DNA from: G963667855 sp963667855
Lineage (GTDB): Bacteria; Planctomycetota; Phycisphaerae; UBA1845
DNA length: 64,000 bases
Assembly: GCA_963667855.2 (NCBI GenBank)
Contig: CAXXKI010000013.1
Coordinates: 186,001 to 250,000 of the forward strand
Direction: 5' to 3'
Below are positions 1 to 8,597 of this stretch, piece after piece. The translations under genes were made by a program, and so were the position numbers. The notes beneath the pieces are model-generated. The model was not told where the DNA came from. It was given only the letters and a program-made list of their open reading frames with translations, and made no database searches. Every line of letters begins with the position of its first letter. Positions within the stretch are counted from its first letter, which is position 1.

Positions 1-1139
1 CTGTGCCCAAACATCTTCAGCATAACCTTCCAATCCATACCCTGTTGAGCAACCGTGCTGGCCCAATACTTACGCAGGCTGTGGAGAACGTAGTGCTTCT
101 CGAAGCCAAGACCGTCACAGATTTCTCCGAGACGCTTCGTCGGATTGTCGGCTGACAGTTGCGTGCCCCGCCTTGTCTCGAAGACCCATTTGTTCTTGCG
201 GTTCTGTTTCCGTAGTCGTTTCAGGATGACTTCTAACTCGGGAACGATGGCGATACGGCGTACGGAGGATCTAGTCTTAGGCTGCCAGCGGATACCGTTC
301 TTCATGCCGTGGCGGATGAGGATTATCTTTCCGGCGAGATCTACATCATCCCATGTGAGAAATCGTGCTTCGCCGAGACGCATGCCGGTAAGGCAGATCG
401 CAGCGTATAGGTCTGTGTAATCATTGCCGTTTATTCCTTTGTAGACGGCACGACCTCGGCCACTGCCGTTGTATGCTTGTTTTCCGGTGGCTACTTTCTG
501 TGGGGCGGTGTGAGCTAAGATCAACCTAACCTCCTCGGGCGTTGGGCAAGGCCAACCGAGGATATTCTCGTAGTCAGAATCACCGCCATCGTTGGCTAGG
601 ATTTGGAATGCGCGTTCGACTTTCGGGAGATGAAGGATGTAATGCCTTTTGTGGGCGAAGTCGAGAATCTGCTCGATAAAATCGAGATTGCGGTTCGCAG
701 AATCGGCAGTTATCCGAATTGCCTCTCGCTCAACGAAATCACCCAGCAGGGCTGAGTCAATCTGATCGATCTGCAACCTCTCGTATCCGTCCCCGGCGTA
801 ATTCTCGAATGCGTTGATGGCAGTCTTCAGCTTTTGAATGCTGGATGGCCTGAGCTTCTTGCAACCGCGGCCAACAGTGCGGACCTGGACATACTCATCC
901 GCAACGGTTGTAAACAGAATGTTCACGCCTTGGTAGCGAAACTTCTCACCGTTACGGATGGCTGCTTGTTGGAAAGCGTACTGTTCTGCCCGTGATCGGT
1001 TAGATTCATTGGTAGCCGTGTTTACCCATTTGTTCAGGCGGTTTTCCCATCTTTGCCAAGTCCAAAGTCCATTGGCAGTGTAACGAACAAGGCGGCCCAT
1101 CCCCCGAGGCAGTTTAAATGATTCGTGTGGCGCGGGCAT
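1..1139 (-). CDS. Tyrosine recombinase (integrase), 3' end cut by the window
   Basis: About 379 codons are open from an ATG at 1139 to the window edge, with no stop. Catalytic features of a tyrosine recombinase are visible: an arginine in TGMRLGEARFLTW, a lysine region after it, the HSLR box (HxxR) near the end, and the following GH in MFGHS. The nucleophilic tyrosine would lie just outside the window. The N-terminal half has the usual SAM-like core-binding region (about residues 75-165). The start overlaps the stop of the excisionase-like gene (TAATG), so the two are translationally coupled. It would integrate and excise this island, most likely at a tRNA-Gly gene given the fragment at 40411-40440. 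Confidence 0.9.
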   Translation of the reverse strand, partial: MPAPHESFKLPRGMGRLVRYTANGLWTWQRWENRLNKWVNTATNESNRSRAEQYAFQQAAIRNGEKFRYQGVNILFTTVADEYVQVRTVGRGCKKLRPSSIQKLKTAINAFENYAGDGYERLQIDQIDSALLGDFVEREAIRITADSANRNLDFIEQILDFAHKRHYILHLPKVERAFQILANDGGDSDYENILGWPCPTPEEVRLILAHTAPQKVATGKQAYNGSGRGRAVYKGINGNDYTDLYAAICLTGMRLGEARFLTWDDVDLAGKIILIRHGMKNGIRWQPKTRSSVRRIAIVPELEVILKRLRKQNRKNKWVFETRRGTQLSADNPTKRLGEICDGLGFEKHYVLHSLRKYWASTVAQQGMDWKVMLKMFGH

Positions 1140-1453
1140 TATGCGATTCCCCTTTTCCACACTTCCTGTGTCTCGGTTGCGTACCAGAGAATGCGCCTCC
1201 CGTTGCGAATCCAGCAGCCGGGGAACTTACCCTGACGGCGATAATTGCCAAGGGTACGGGCTGGGATGTCCAGGGTTTGGGCCATCTTCTTTTCGACTAC
1301 GAGTTCAGCGTTTTCTGATGGCTGTGTGTACCGCGACTCAGGAGGAACGCCAAGCCTTTCTGGCAAGTTTTCTACGGCAGCAGCAAGCCTGTTGATGGCA
1401 GCCGTAAGATTGTCAGTTTGTGGGAGTGCTCCCGACAGACGTAGTTCGGACAT
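1139..1453 (-). CDS. Excisionase / AlpA-like helix-turn-helix protein
   Basis: The protein has 104 residues. The C-terminal half carries a MerR/AlpA-type winged helix (residues about 55-95, with ARTLGNYRRQGKFPG and a following WIRNGRRILW strand), as in recombination directionality factors. It has a good ribosome site (GAGGTGG) just before the ATG. Its stop overlaps the integrase start. Such a pair usually controls the direction of integrase action. The family is inferred from the fold-like pattern and position. The N-terminal 50 residues are not recognised. Confidence 0.7.
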   Translation of the reverse strand: MSELRLSGALPQTDNLTAAINRLAAAVENLPERLGVPPESRYTQPSENAELVVEKKMAQTLDIPARTLGNYRRQGKFPGCWIRNGRRILWYATETQEVWKRGIA

Positions 1454-1678
1454 AGGACCACCTCGTGATCTTAGATATCCGTTCTCTCGTCTGTTAGGTC
1501 GTGGCTACGAGACCACGGGAGTTCGACGTGCATTTGAGACCGGTTGAAACGTTTCTCAGTTGTATTGCTGCGACCTGACAATGCAGCATCTGTTTGAATG
1601 CTACCTACATTATCGCTGTGCCAATGGGATTTGCCCACCGGATTTTTTATTTTTTTCGTAGATGGCAAAAACAACTAG

Positions 1679-1694
1679 CACTACAGCGCAAAGT
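1679..1694 (+). repeat. IS terminal inverted repeat, left
   Basis: CACTACAGCGCAAAGT, a perfect inverted match to 3284-3299, preceded by the CTAG target copy at 1675-1678. The transposase stop codon falls at 1681-1683 inside it. Confidence 0.95.
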
Positions 1695-3205
1695 TGCTGC
1701 CGATACACGTTCTCATTTTCCCAAAAGTGAGTCCTTTCCGGTGTAATTCCCGGATTGTTTTCTTGCGATGACCACGCTTTGCCTGCGTGTTGCGATGTCG
1801 TGTATAGCTGATTCTCATCGCGGTTTTTTCCAGTACCTGTTTACGGGCAGATCGCGGAAGTGCGATGGCCTCAAACCAGGCGGACACGGCTTCACGCAAC
1901 TGGTTAACCGTCAGGCTTTCGACCGGATACGACGGGCGATTGTCGCCGGGGCCTCTGTAGGGAAAAAAAGCCGGCTTTTTCCTGTGAACGCTCCTGATCC
2001 ATCAACCTCTCCCGCGCCTTGTTTAAATACAAATGGCTGATCTGAGTCAGATACATGTGACGATGGATTGCCCGCCAGGAGCGAACTTCAAAATGGTCGA
2101 AACCCAATTCGTCCTTGTCTTCCTGAAAGCATCGCTCGATCGACCATCGTGAATAGCCGACATAAGCCAGCCATTCAATCGGCGTTCCCGCCGGCGCGTT
2201 GGAGACGAAGAACTTGATCACGTCCGGCTCTTCCGGATTGCGGGCCGCAATCAACCAGTGCTCTCGAGTCGGCAGGTTATTCCGCTGCATCCAGAATCGA
2301 ATTGTCTTGACCTCACGAACCATCGGGCCTTTCTCGGCATCTTTGAGATGAATCGCCGTCCAGGGTTGATTGTAAAAAGCCGGTGAATGAATCAGCAGAT
2401 TCTTCACCTGACTGGCCTTGGGGCTGCCACCAGCGACTCTCGGAACAGGCTTTTTCCGCCCGCCTCGATGCATTTCCCGGGACCTCAACCGGTGTACCAA
2501 CTTCGGATACACTGCCCATCCGTAGAAGTCACAAGGCACCTCCGCCACATAGTTCTGACCAAGTGCATCCAGACCGTCAAGGAACGCGTAACTCTGCCCG
2601 TAATGCTCGTCAAACGTCCATGCCGCTACACGAACACCGTTGGCCAAGGCGCGTTTGATCTGTGCCAATGCAATCTCGGGTTTGGTACGATGCGTTACAT
2701 CTTCAGGAATCCCCGCAGCTTCCCGCCGGATCGGATCATTCGCCCAACTCTCGGGCAGGAACAGGTCACTGTCCATCAGGCAGTGAAAATCTCCCAACGT
2801 ATAAGCCAGGTGAACGCTGACGACACAGTTGTCCACCTTTCCTGTACTACCGCACCACTGACGCTGAACCGTAGCGGTGTGATGCCCTTTCTTCGGGCAA
2901 CATGTTTCATCTACCGATCCAATTGCTTTGGGATGTGCATGATCCCGCATGAGGATTTGTTGCAAACGATCCACCGCCTGCTCTTCATCCCACTTCAACA
3001 GACTCAGAAAGGCCTGCAATGATCGCGGTGGAACACCGGCCTGCAATGCCATCGGTTCAACGCTTTTGCGATGAAGATTCGAGTTTTGCCCGCGGACGTA
3101 AATGGGCAGATACGCCTCCGTGTCACAACGCCCGAAGCAATCCGAAAACTCCGCCAGATATCCCTCAATACCCCGGCCAACTTCTGCGATTTGAGAAGCA
3201 TCCAT
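1681..3205 (-). pseudogene. IS701-like DDE transposase, split by a frameshift
   Basis: Two reading frames together make one transposase of about 507 codons. The first (3205-1904) carries the N-terminal region and the DDE core: SVDETCCPKKG (first Asp), TFDEHYGQSY (second Asp) and YVGYSRWSIERCFQEDKDEL (catalytic Glu). The frame breaks at a run of seven A on the plus strand (1963-1969, seven U in the RNA). The rest of the C-terminus continues in another frame to the stop at 1681, inside the terminal repeat. One base fewer in the run restores a continuous protein. It could be a dead copy, or slippage on the run could make some full-length product. The intact ends fit either. Confidence 0.85.
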
Positions 3206-3283
3206 GCTCGTGACTCCTTTCTGCAGCGTAACACACGCCGCTATCAGAAGTTATCGTGCCGAATGCGGTAATTTCTTGAGCTT

Positions 3284-3299
3284 ACTTTGCGCTGTAGTG
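3284..3299 (-). repeat. IS terminal inverted repeat, right
   Basis: Reverse complement of 1679-1694, followed by the second CTAG target copy at 3300-3303. Confidence 0.95.
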
Positions 3300-3303
3300 C
3301 TAG

Positions 3304-3749
3304 CATTAGTTCGCCGCTTGTCTGGTCATGTTACTGTAATAGGTGAATTAACGTATCTGGCGTTTCGGCGGTGGGGATAATCAAAAAATCGTTCAGCCCA
3401 GTCTGCTCCCATGTGTTATTCCTTTCAGCGAAGCGTAATCAACAATTTTTTATAAATTATAGGACGTATCGGAACCTGTAATGACGTTAATAGCAACTGC
3501 TATTGGGCGATACGCTTGCCGTTACAGGACGGATATCGTCGAGGAACGTATGCCAATCAGAAAAAAAGCTTGGGTTTTCGGGGTTTGAGGACTATCCTTA
3601 TCAGGATCATCACGGTTTGTTGATCCAGTCGAAAAATAAAATAAACCGACTCCGAAGGTCATACCTGTAAGTGCGACTTTTCGGGCCTCGTAGGTCCGAC
3701 CCTACTGCACAGGAGTCACAGCTTGCGGCCAAGCCGCAGGAGGTGATTC
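3304..3749. other. Leader region of the methyltransferase operon, with hairpins
   Basis: I see no convincing gene. There are nested inverted repeats: CCTGTAA (3475-3481) pairs with TTACAGG (3522-3528), and inside them lies AATAGC-AACT-GCTATT (3489-3504). Further on, GGATCA and TGATCC (about 3603-3626) pair around a 12-base loop. An AAGCCGCAGGAGGTGATTC stretch gives a strong ribosome site just before the ATG at 3750. The promoter was not located with confidence. The hairpins may be operator or attenuator elements for the overlapping operon that follows. Confidence 0.45.
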
Positions 3750-5441
3750 ATGCGCAAGTTGCATTCGAATCCAGAACAGAAGTTAGAGTTGAAAGAAGCG
3801 GACTCCGGGTTAGCGAAAAGCCGTGCCCAAGGAGCAGAACGTCCACATGAGGAGGACGGTATCGTTCGTTCCCCTGGAGTTTCGGAGAGCGATAGTCTTG
3901 ATGCTGGCGGAAACACAACGTCCGACGGATCGGGTTGCACTGCCGGACACGAAAAGTCAGGTACACTCGATTCCGACGTTGTAGAAGCGACAGTCGAGAA
4001 TCTAGACGATGTTCAGAGTCAACCTAATACACCTCTGGCTAGTGAGGTTGATGAAGGGAAGAACACACTTCGGCCAATCCCGAAAAAAGAGTCCAAGAAG
4101 ACGGGTAAGGACACGCCGGCTACGTCTAACAAGGATCGGCCCAAAACCGCCAAAACAAAGACTGATTTGCTGGCCGAAGTGGTTTCGTCCCCGGAGTTCT
4201 TGGGCGATCTGAAGCACGTGGCAGACCTTCTTGCCCAGGAGAAGAACTCGGGTCTTGAAGTGGGCCGAATTGCTCAGAAGTGGATCGGAGACAAGCGTTA
4301 TAACCGGATCCTCAACGCTGATAAATTCGCGCAGGAATACAGTAAAGTGACTGGACACAAGCGAAGCGGACGACAAATCAGAAACTACGTCAGGGCGTTT
4401 GGTGTTAACCAATTGCTTATTACGTCAGGCGTAGATTCACACGATCTGGATGTTTCCCATCTTCAGCAAATTGCCGATGCCCACTGCGAATCAGATGAGG
4501 AGACAGTGGCGTTGGCTAAGCGGGTCATCGAGGCAAAAGTACCTCTTCGTAAGATTAAACCGCTTGCACAGCAACTCCACGCCGACCGCCGTCAGGCTCA
4601 GCGTACTGTCAATGTGGTTACGACCGAGACGAAAGTGAGAGTCATGGAGGCTCTTGATCTGTTGCGCGAGCAAGCCGACGGATCGATTGAATGTGCCATT
4701 CTTGATTGGCAGTGGTCCCCTGCGACGTGGGGGCGGAATACTGATTATCCAGAAGTGCACACGCCAAACGATCCCGTAGACCATGTTTGCCAGTGTCTCG
4801 ACATCCTGAAGGCGAAACTGGCGGAGGTTGGGTCGGTTTTCTTGTTCTACAGGGCGGTTGGGTTCCTTGATCCACGTATCCAGGAAACCTGTGACCGACT
4901 CGGGCTTAAGCATGCGGGCAAGATCATTTGGCAGAAGACTTGCGGTGGATTTCAGGATGCTAACACCGCCTTACGGGTCGGCCACGAAGAGATCCACATC
5001 TTGTGCCACCAGGATTACGTACCCAAGGCCGTGAATGGCGGGGTTAACTCGGTGACGCCCAAGTGGGCAGCACCAACACACGCCACATCAGCTCAATCGG
5101 CGGTTCATCGACACCAGAAGCCTGTTGCGTTGATGGAATACTTGATTCGCATTGCCACCATGAATGGCCTCGTGGCCGATCCATTTTCCGGTTCTGGTTC
5201 AGCCGGTATTGCGGCTGTCCGGCTCGGATGCCCCTATGTTGGCTCGGAGTTAAAACCGGAGATCGCAGAGATTGCGAATCAGCGAATTGGGTTCGCCAGG
5301 GGCGAGAACGAGGAAATTGTCGAAGCCGTAAACTTTTTCTTTGAGGGCGCATCAGAGAAGGACCAGGCGATTATCTCGACAGCTCTGGCAAAATGCCATC
5401 TGGCTTGTACGCAGACCATAATTCGGAGGGAAGCAGCATGA
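3750..5441 (+). CDS. Beta-class amino DNA methyltransferase with altered motif IV
   Basis: The protein has 563 residues. Residues 1-135 are charged and low in complexity, likely disordered. Residues about 140-310 are helical and of unknown fold. The C-terminal 250 residues are a SAM-dependent N4/N6 methyltransferase in the beta order: motif IV position first, then HRHQKPVALMEYLI and motif I DPFSGSGSAG (D477-G486), then VGSELKPE (motif II acid). At motif IV, where DPPY or SPPY is expected, it reads LDWQW (D319-W322). That may change substrate or lower activity. It is the first gene of a four-gene overlapping operon. Its TGA overlaps the next ATG (ATGA). A strong AGGAGGTG ribosome site lies 7 bases before the start. 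Confidence 0.8.
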   Translation: MRKLHSNPEQKLELKEADSGLAKSRAQGAERPHEEDGIVRSPGVSESDSLDAGGNTTSDGSGCTAGHEKSGTLDSDVVEATVENLDDVQSQPNTPLASEVDEGKNTLRPIPKKESKKTGKDTPATSNKDRPKTAKTKTDLLAEVVSSPEFLGDLKHVADLLAQEKNSGLEVGRIAQKWIGDKRYNRILNADKFAQEYSKVTGHKRSGRQIRNYVRAFGVNQLLITSGVDSHDLDVSHLQQIADAHCESDEETVALAKRVIEAKVPLRKIKPLAQQLHADRRQAQRTVNVVTTETKVRVMEALDLLREQADGSIECAILDWQWSPATWGRNTDYPEVHTPNDPVDHVCQCLDILKAKLAEVGSVFLFYRAVGFLDPRIQETCDRLGLKHAGKIIWQKTCGGFQDANTALRVGHEEIHILCHQDYVPKAVNGGVNSVTPKWAAPTHATSAQSAVHRHQKPVALMEYLIRIATMNGLVADPFSGSGSAGIAAVRLGCPYVGSELKPEIAEIANQRIGFARGENEEIVEAVNFFFEGASEKDQAIISTALAKCHLACTQTIIRREAA

Positions 5442-6277
5442 AAACCTATCTACCATACATCGGAAGTAAGGCGTCTATTGCAGACTATCTCGTCGCGCAG
5501 ATGCCGGAGGAAGCATTAAAAGTGTACGTCGAACCGTTTTTAGGCGGCGGCAGCGTGTTCTTCGCAAAAACGCAAAAGGCACGAATCAACATTCTCAATG
5601 ATTACGATGTCAGTGTAATTGGAGCGCACCAAACCGTGGCTGCATCGCCAGAGGCTGTGATGGACGCGATGAAGAAGCTGCCGGTCTCGCGACTGCTTTA
5701 CGACCAGATTCAGCAGCAGCGACGGTCGTCAGACTGGCAGACATTGAGCGAGCCGGAACGAGCAGCCCGGATGATCTACTTGGTCAAGTGCGCGATAAAC
5801 GCAAAGTTAGGTTCGACTTTCCCGGCTTCGTCCACGACGCGAATCAGTTTCAATTCAGATATCGACCTGCGGCCCCATGCGAAGTTCCTTCGCCAAGTCA
5901 CTTTCGAGTGCCTGCCGTGGGGTGCATTACTTGATAGATACGTGCTCCAACCGGAAAAGCTCTCCGCTCTTGTGTACTGCGATCCTCCGTATGTCGTCGC
6001 GGCCCAGAGTGGCCACTACGGCCTCTGTTTCGACAGTTTGGAGCACCTACTTCTAGCTCGCAAACTCACCTGCATTAACGAGAAGAATGGCGGGGCGCGA
6101 AGCGTGAAGTTGATGGTGAGTTACGACGATGATCCGAAAGGCTATATCCGCTCGCTTTACCGACCGGAGTTTGGTTGGCACATCCGATCTATTCCGATTC
6201 AGTACCGAAGCGGAAATCACTCCTCCGCCACGGAGGAACTGTTGATCACTAATTTCGACACAGGAGGAAAATCATGA
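5438..6277 (+). CDS. D12-class (Dam-like) N6-adenine DNA methyltransferase, copy A
   Basis: The protein has 279 residues, the usual Dam length. YIGSK (residues 7-11) and EPFLGGGSVF (32-41, motif I) bind S-adenosylmethionine. CDPPYV (motif IV, DPPY 182-185) is the catalytic loop. I chose the ATG at 5438 because it overlaps the previous stop and has GGAGGG 8 bases upstream. The longer frame from 5393 runs into the upstream gene. It would methylate adenine in DNA, target unknown. The next gene is a diverged paralogue. No restriction nuclease adjoins, so this could be an orphan epigenetic unit, self-protection or anti-restriction. Confidence 0.9.
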   Translation: MKTYLPYIGSKASIADYLVAQMPEEALKVYVEPFLGGGSVFFAKTQKARINILNDYDVSVIGAHQTVAASPEAVMDAMKKLPVSRLLYDQIQQQRRSSDWQTLSEPERAARMIYLVKCAINAKLGSTFPASSTTRISFNSDIDLRPHAKFLRQVTFECLPWGALLDRYVLQPEKLSALVYCDPPYVVAAQSGHYGLCFDSLEHLLLARKLTCINEKNGGARSVKLMVSYDDDPKGYIRSLYRPEFGWHIRSIPIQYRSGNHSSATEELLITNFDTGGKS

Positions 6278-7227
6278 AGAGAGAAGATAAATCATTACCG
6301 AGTTACTACGGTTATATAGGCTCCAAGAGCGGCATGGCTGAGCAGTTGATCAAACGTATGCCGTCAGAGGCATACGGATCGTACTGTGAGGTGTTCGCTG
6401 GAGGACTGGGGCTGTTTCTTAAAAAACCAAAGGCAAAAGTAAATATCGCCAACGACCTGGATGCGGACGTGATCGAGACGCATTCAGTAGTTGCAGCACA
6501 GCCTGAAGCCGTGATGGTGGAATTGTCGAAACTTCGACCATGCCGGAGTGTGTTCAATCGACTACGACATCTACGTGGGCATTCGGGGTGGCACGAGCTG
6601 TCTGCTGCCAAGCGTGCAGCCGCTTTCCTCTATATCGCCAAGTGCAGCGTCAACGGCAACATGAAATCGTTCTCGAATTCGAGCAAGACGACCAGCAACT
6701 TCAATCCCCGTTTCAATCTTCGACCGTATTCGGCGAAGTTCGACGCAGTCACCTTTGAGAACCTGCACTGGCGGGAACTTCTGCATCGACTTGTGTTTAA
6801 ACCACCGGAGGCGACCCTCTTTCTATATATCGACCCACCCTACGTCGTTGCCGACTCCAGGAAGCACTACCGCTTCAACTTTGATCCGGTAGAGCATCTG
6901 ATGCTGGCCCACTCCCTCGCGAGGATCAACGACTTGAACAAGGCCGGCACCCACAATGTCAAGGTTATGGTCAGCTACGACGACGACCCTGAAGGCTACG
7001 TTAGATCCCTGTATCGACCTGAGTTCGGATGGCATATCGATACGGTTTCGACGCGGTATATATCCGAGCATCGAAAAAACAGTAGCAACGAGGAATTGGT
7101 GATAACCAATTACGATCCCCAGGGAGTTGTCATTGGCAGTCCAACCGTGTGTAGTCTCGCCTCTGTGGCGGAGCGACCAGATCAGGAAGTAACAGAAAGT
7201 GCAAAAGTGCAAGGAGGAATCGGATGA
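6274..7227 (+). CDS. D12-class N6-adenine DNA methyltransferase, copy B
   Basis: The protein has 317 residues and is a paralogue of the gene before it. Both share YIGSK, the MVSYDDDP(K/E)GY(I/V)RSLYRPEFGWHI block and the EELxITN end. Motif I is EVFAGGLGLFL (39-49), with the third glycine altered compared with copy A, and the catalytic DPPY (187-190) is intact. A C-terminal tail of about 40 residues is extra. It starts by ATGA overlap with copy A and ends by ATGA overlap with the ATPase. Two diverged copies in a row suggest that each methylates one strand of an asymmetric site, or two different sites. This is inference. Confidence 0.88.
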   Translation: MKREDKSLPSYYGYIGSKSGMAEQLIKRMPSEAYGSYCEVFAGGLGLFLKKPKAKVNIANDLDADVIETHSVVAAQPEAVMVELSKLRPCRSVFNRLRHLRGHSGWHELSAAKRAAAFLYIAKCSVNGNMKSFSNSSKTTSNFNPRFNLRPYSAKFDAVTFENLHWRELLHRLVFKPPEATLFLYIDPPYVVADSRKHYRFNFDPVEHLMLAHSLARINDLNKAGTHNVKVMVSYDDDPEGYVRSLYRPEFGWHIDTVSTRYISEHRKNSSNEELVITNYDPQGVVIGSPTVCSLASVAERPDQEVTESAKVQGGIG

Positions 7228-8033
7228 TCACGATTTCAACATACAAGGAATTGACTGATTTCATAACCGCATATGGTGATAATAAACTTAACATGCTTGT
7301 GGTGTGCTCCAGGGGCGGCCTCGGTAAAAGCGAAGAGGCGCGGCGTGCCCTAGACGGTGGAGACATCGTTGCCATCGGCGGCCACGTCACTCCGCTGAAA
7401 CTGTACGAAATGTTGTACGAGGGACGCGATCAAAAAGTATTTTTCGACGAAATCGATGGCTTGCTGTCGGACGCCAGACATGTCGGTTTGTTGAAACAGC
7501 TTTGTGAGACGCGGGATAGAAAACGAATCACCTGGGCGTCGGCGGATTACCGTGCGGAAGATATTGCGGGAGGAGTTGGTTATTTCTACTCTAGCAGTCA
7601 TGTCCTGATGTTGTGCAACTCCTTCAAAGTTCTGGGGGCCAATGTCGCGGCGTTAAAAACGAGGGCTATGGTTGTTAATTTCGTCCCATCCACCGCCGAA
7701 ATCCTCGATAGGATCAAGACATTTGCCACAGACCCGGAGATAGTGGCGTTTCTGGAGCAATTCTGTGGGGCTCTCCCGGATTTTAGTCTGCGGACGTACC
7801 GACTTCTCCAAGACCTGAAGGGGGCGGAACTGGATTGGCAGAAGTACGCTTTGGATGAGAGCGACACCCCGGCGAAGGTTGTGGAGATCGCTGACCTGTT
7901 AGTGCGATTCGACGCGGACATAGAACGGATTCCGCGCTACTCGGGTAGCCGCAGAGATTTTTACAACTGGAAGCCCCAGGCAGAGGCGTATCTACTGCGG
8001 CGCTCGTCGGTCGGTCTAGATGATGCCGCCTGA
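7224..8033 (+). CDS. P-loop ATPase in the methyltransferase operon
   Basis: The protein has 269 residues. SRGGLGKSEE (residues 29-38) is a Walker A loop and KVFFDEIDGL (71-80) a Walker B with D75 and E76. The later ITWASADY stretch resembles a sensor segment. It is compact and has no visible nuclease or helicase domain. It is the last gene of the four-gene operon, joined by ATGA overlap. A role with the methyltransferases, such as DNA translocation, segregation or regulation, is plausible but not shown. It also resembles small phage-type AAA proteins. A direct AGTGCA repeat lies around its ribosome site (7196-7214), and a similar inverted copy lies after the gene (8087-8104). Confidence 0.7.
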   Translation: MITISTYKELTDFITAYGDNKLNMLVVCSRGGLGKSEEARRALDGGDIVAIGGHVTPLKLYEMLYEGRDQKVFFDEIDGLLSDARHVGLLKQLCETRDRKRITWASADYRAEDIAGGVGYFYSSSHVLMLCNSFKVLGANVAALKTRAMVVNFVPSTAEILDRIKTFATDPEIVAFLEQFCGALPDFSLRTYRLLQDLKGAELDWQKYALDESDTPAKVVEIADLLVRFDADIERIPRYSGSRRDFYNWKPQAEAYLLRRSSVGLDDAA

Positions 8034-8167
8034 TCCGAGGACTTTGGAAAGCGCCTTCCAGATTATCTGAGGGTATTGCGGCAGGGCTTGCACTCCTGCA
8101 CTTTGACGGACATTGCAGTGAGTGTCTTGCCCCGATACGTCTGTGTAGCTTGTGACACCCAGCGGAA

Positions 8168-8497
8168 CTACTTCAGTTGGGCGAAATAGGTATCGGTGTC
8201 TACATCGATAATCTGATCGGCCCGAAATTCCACTTCGTCGCCGAATTCCGCAGCGAGACCAAACGGATGGTTACACAGGATGCCTCTCCAGATACTGCCG
8301 TTTTTCTCGACCAATTGCATCCAGATGCTCTCGGTTATGTTGCGATCTTCGTCAGTCAAGAACCTGACTTTGATTATCGCCCCGGACTGAAGCCGTTCAA
8401 GCTCCTCGTTGGTAAAAGTCCATGTCAGTGCGTCAGCGCATTCATGGGAGATAAACGTTAGGTTGGTGTCACGTTTTCGTTTTTCCCTCTCGGTCAT
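8168..8497 (-). CDS. Small DUF2314-like protein
   Basis: The protein has 109 residues. The central part, with ESIWMQLVEKNG, WRGILCNHPFGL and GDEVEFRADQIIDV, matches the DUF2314 pattern (a Trp-centred strand, then a GxLxNxP turn, then Gxxvxf and an acidic end), a small beta fold of unknown function often seen near toxins or in phages. Its ATG is preceded by a weak TTGAGA. It sits between the convergent ATPase gene and the replication gene on its own strand. Function unknown. Confidence 0.6.
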   Translation of the reverse strand: MTEREKRKRDTNLTFISHECADALTWTFTNEELERLQSGAIIKVRFLTDEDRNITESIWMQLVEKNGSIWRGILCNHPFGLAAEFGDEVEFRADQIIDVDTDTYFAQLK

Positions 8498-8597
8498 TTT
8501 CTCAAGCCTCTCTCCGCCATTGCGGATTGATGTTTCTCAAAGATTATTCTCTATCGCTTCGGAATACTAAGCTGTTGTTGCCGTCGCGCTATTGCGG

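Larger units (their letters stand above)
1679..3299 (-). mobile_element. IS701-family-like insertion sequence
   Basis: The element is 1621 bp with perfect 16-bp terminal inverted repeats (CACTACAGCGCAAAGT, 1679-1694 and 3284-3299), flanked by a direct CTAG on each side (1675-1678 and 3300-3303). A 4-bp CTAG target duplication is what IS701-family elements make. It contains one transposase gene whose stop codon lies inside the left repeat. It sits between the excisionase gene and the methyltransferase operon, so it inserted after the island was assembled. The unmutated ends suggest a recent insertion. Confidence 0.92.

Noticed and set aside
2387..3022. 211-residue plus-strand frame in the IS
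   Set aside because: Antisense to the transposase; no features.
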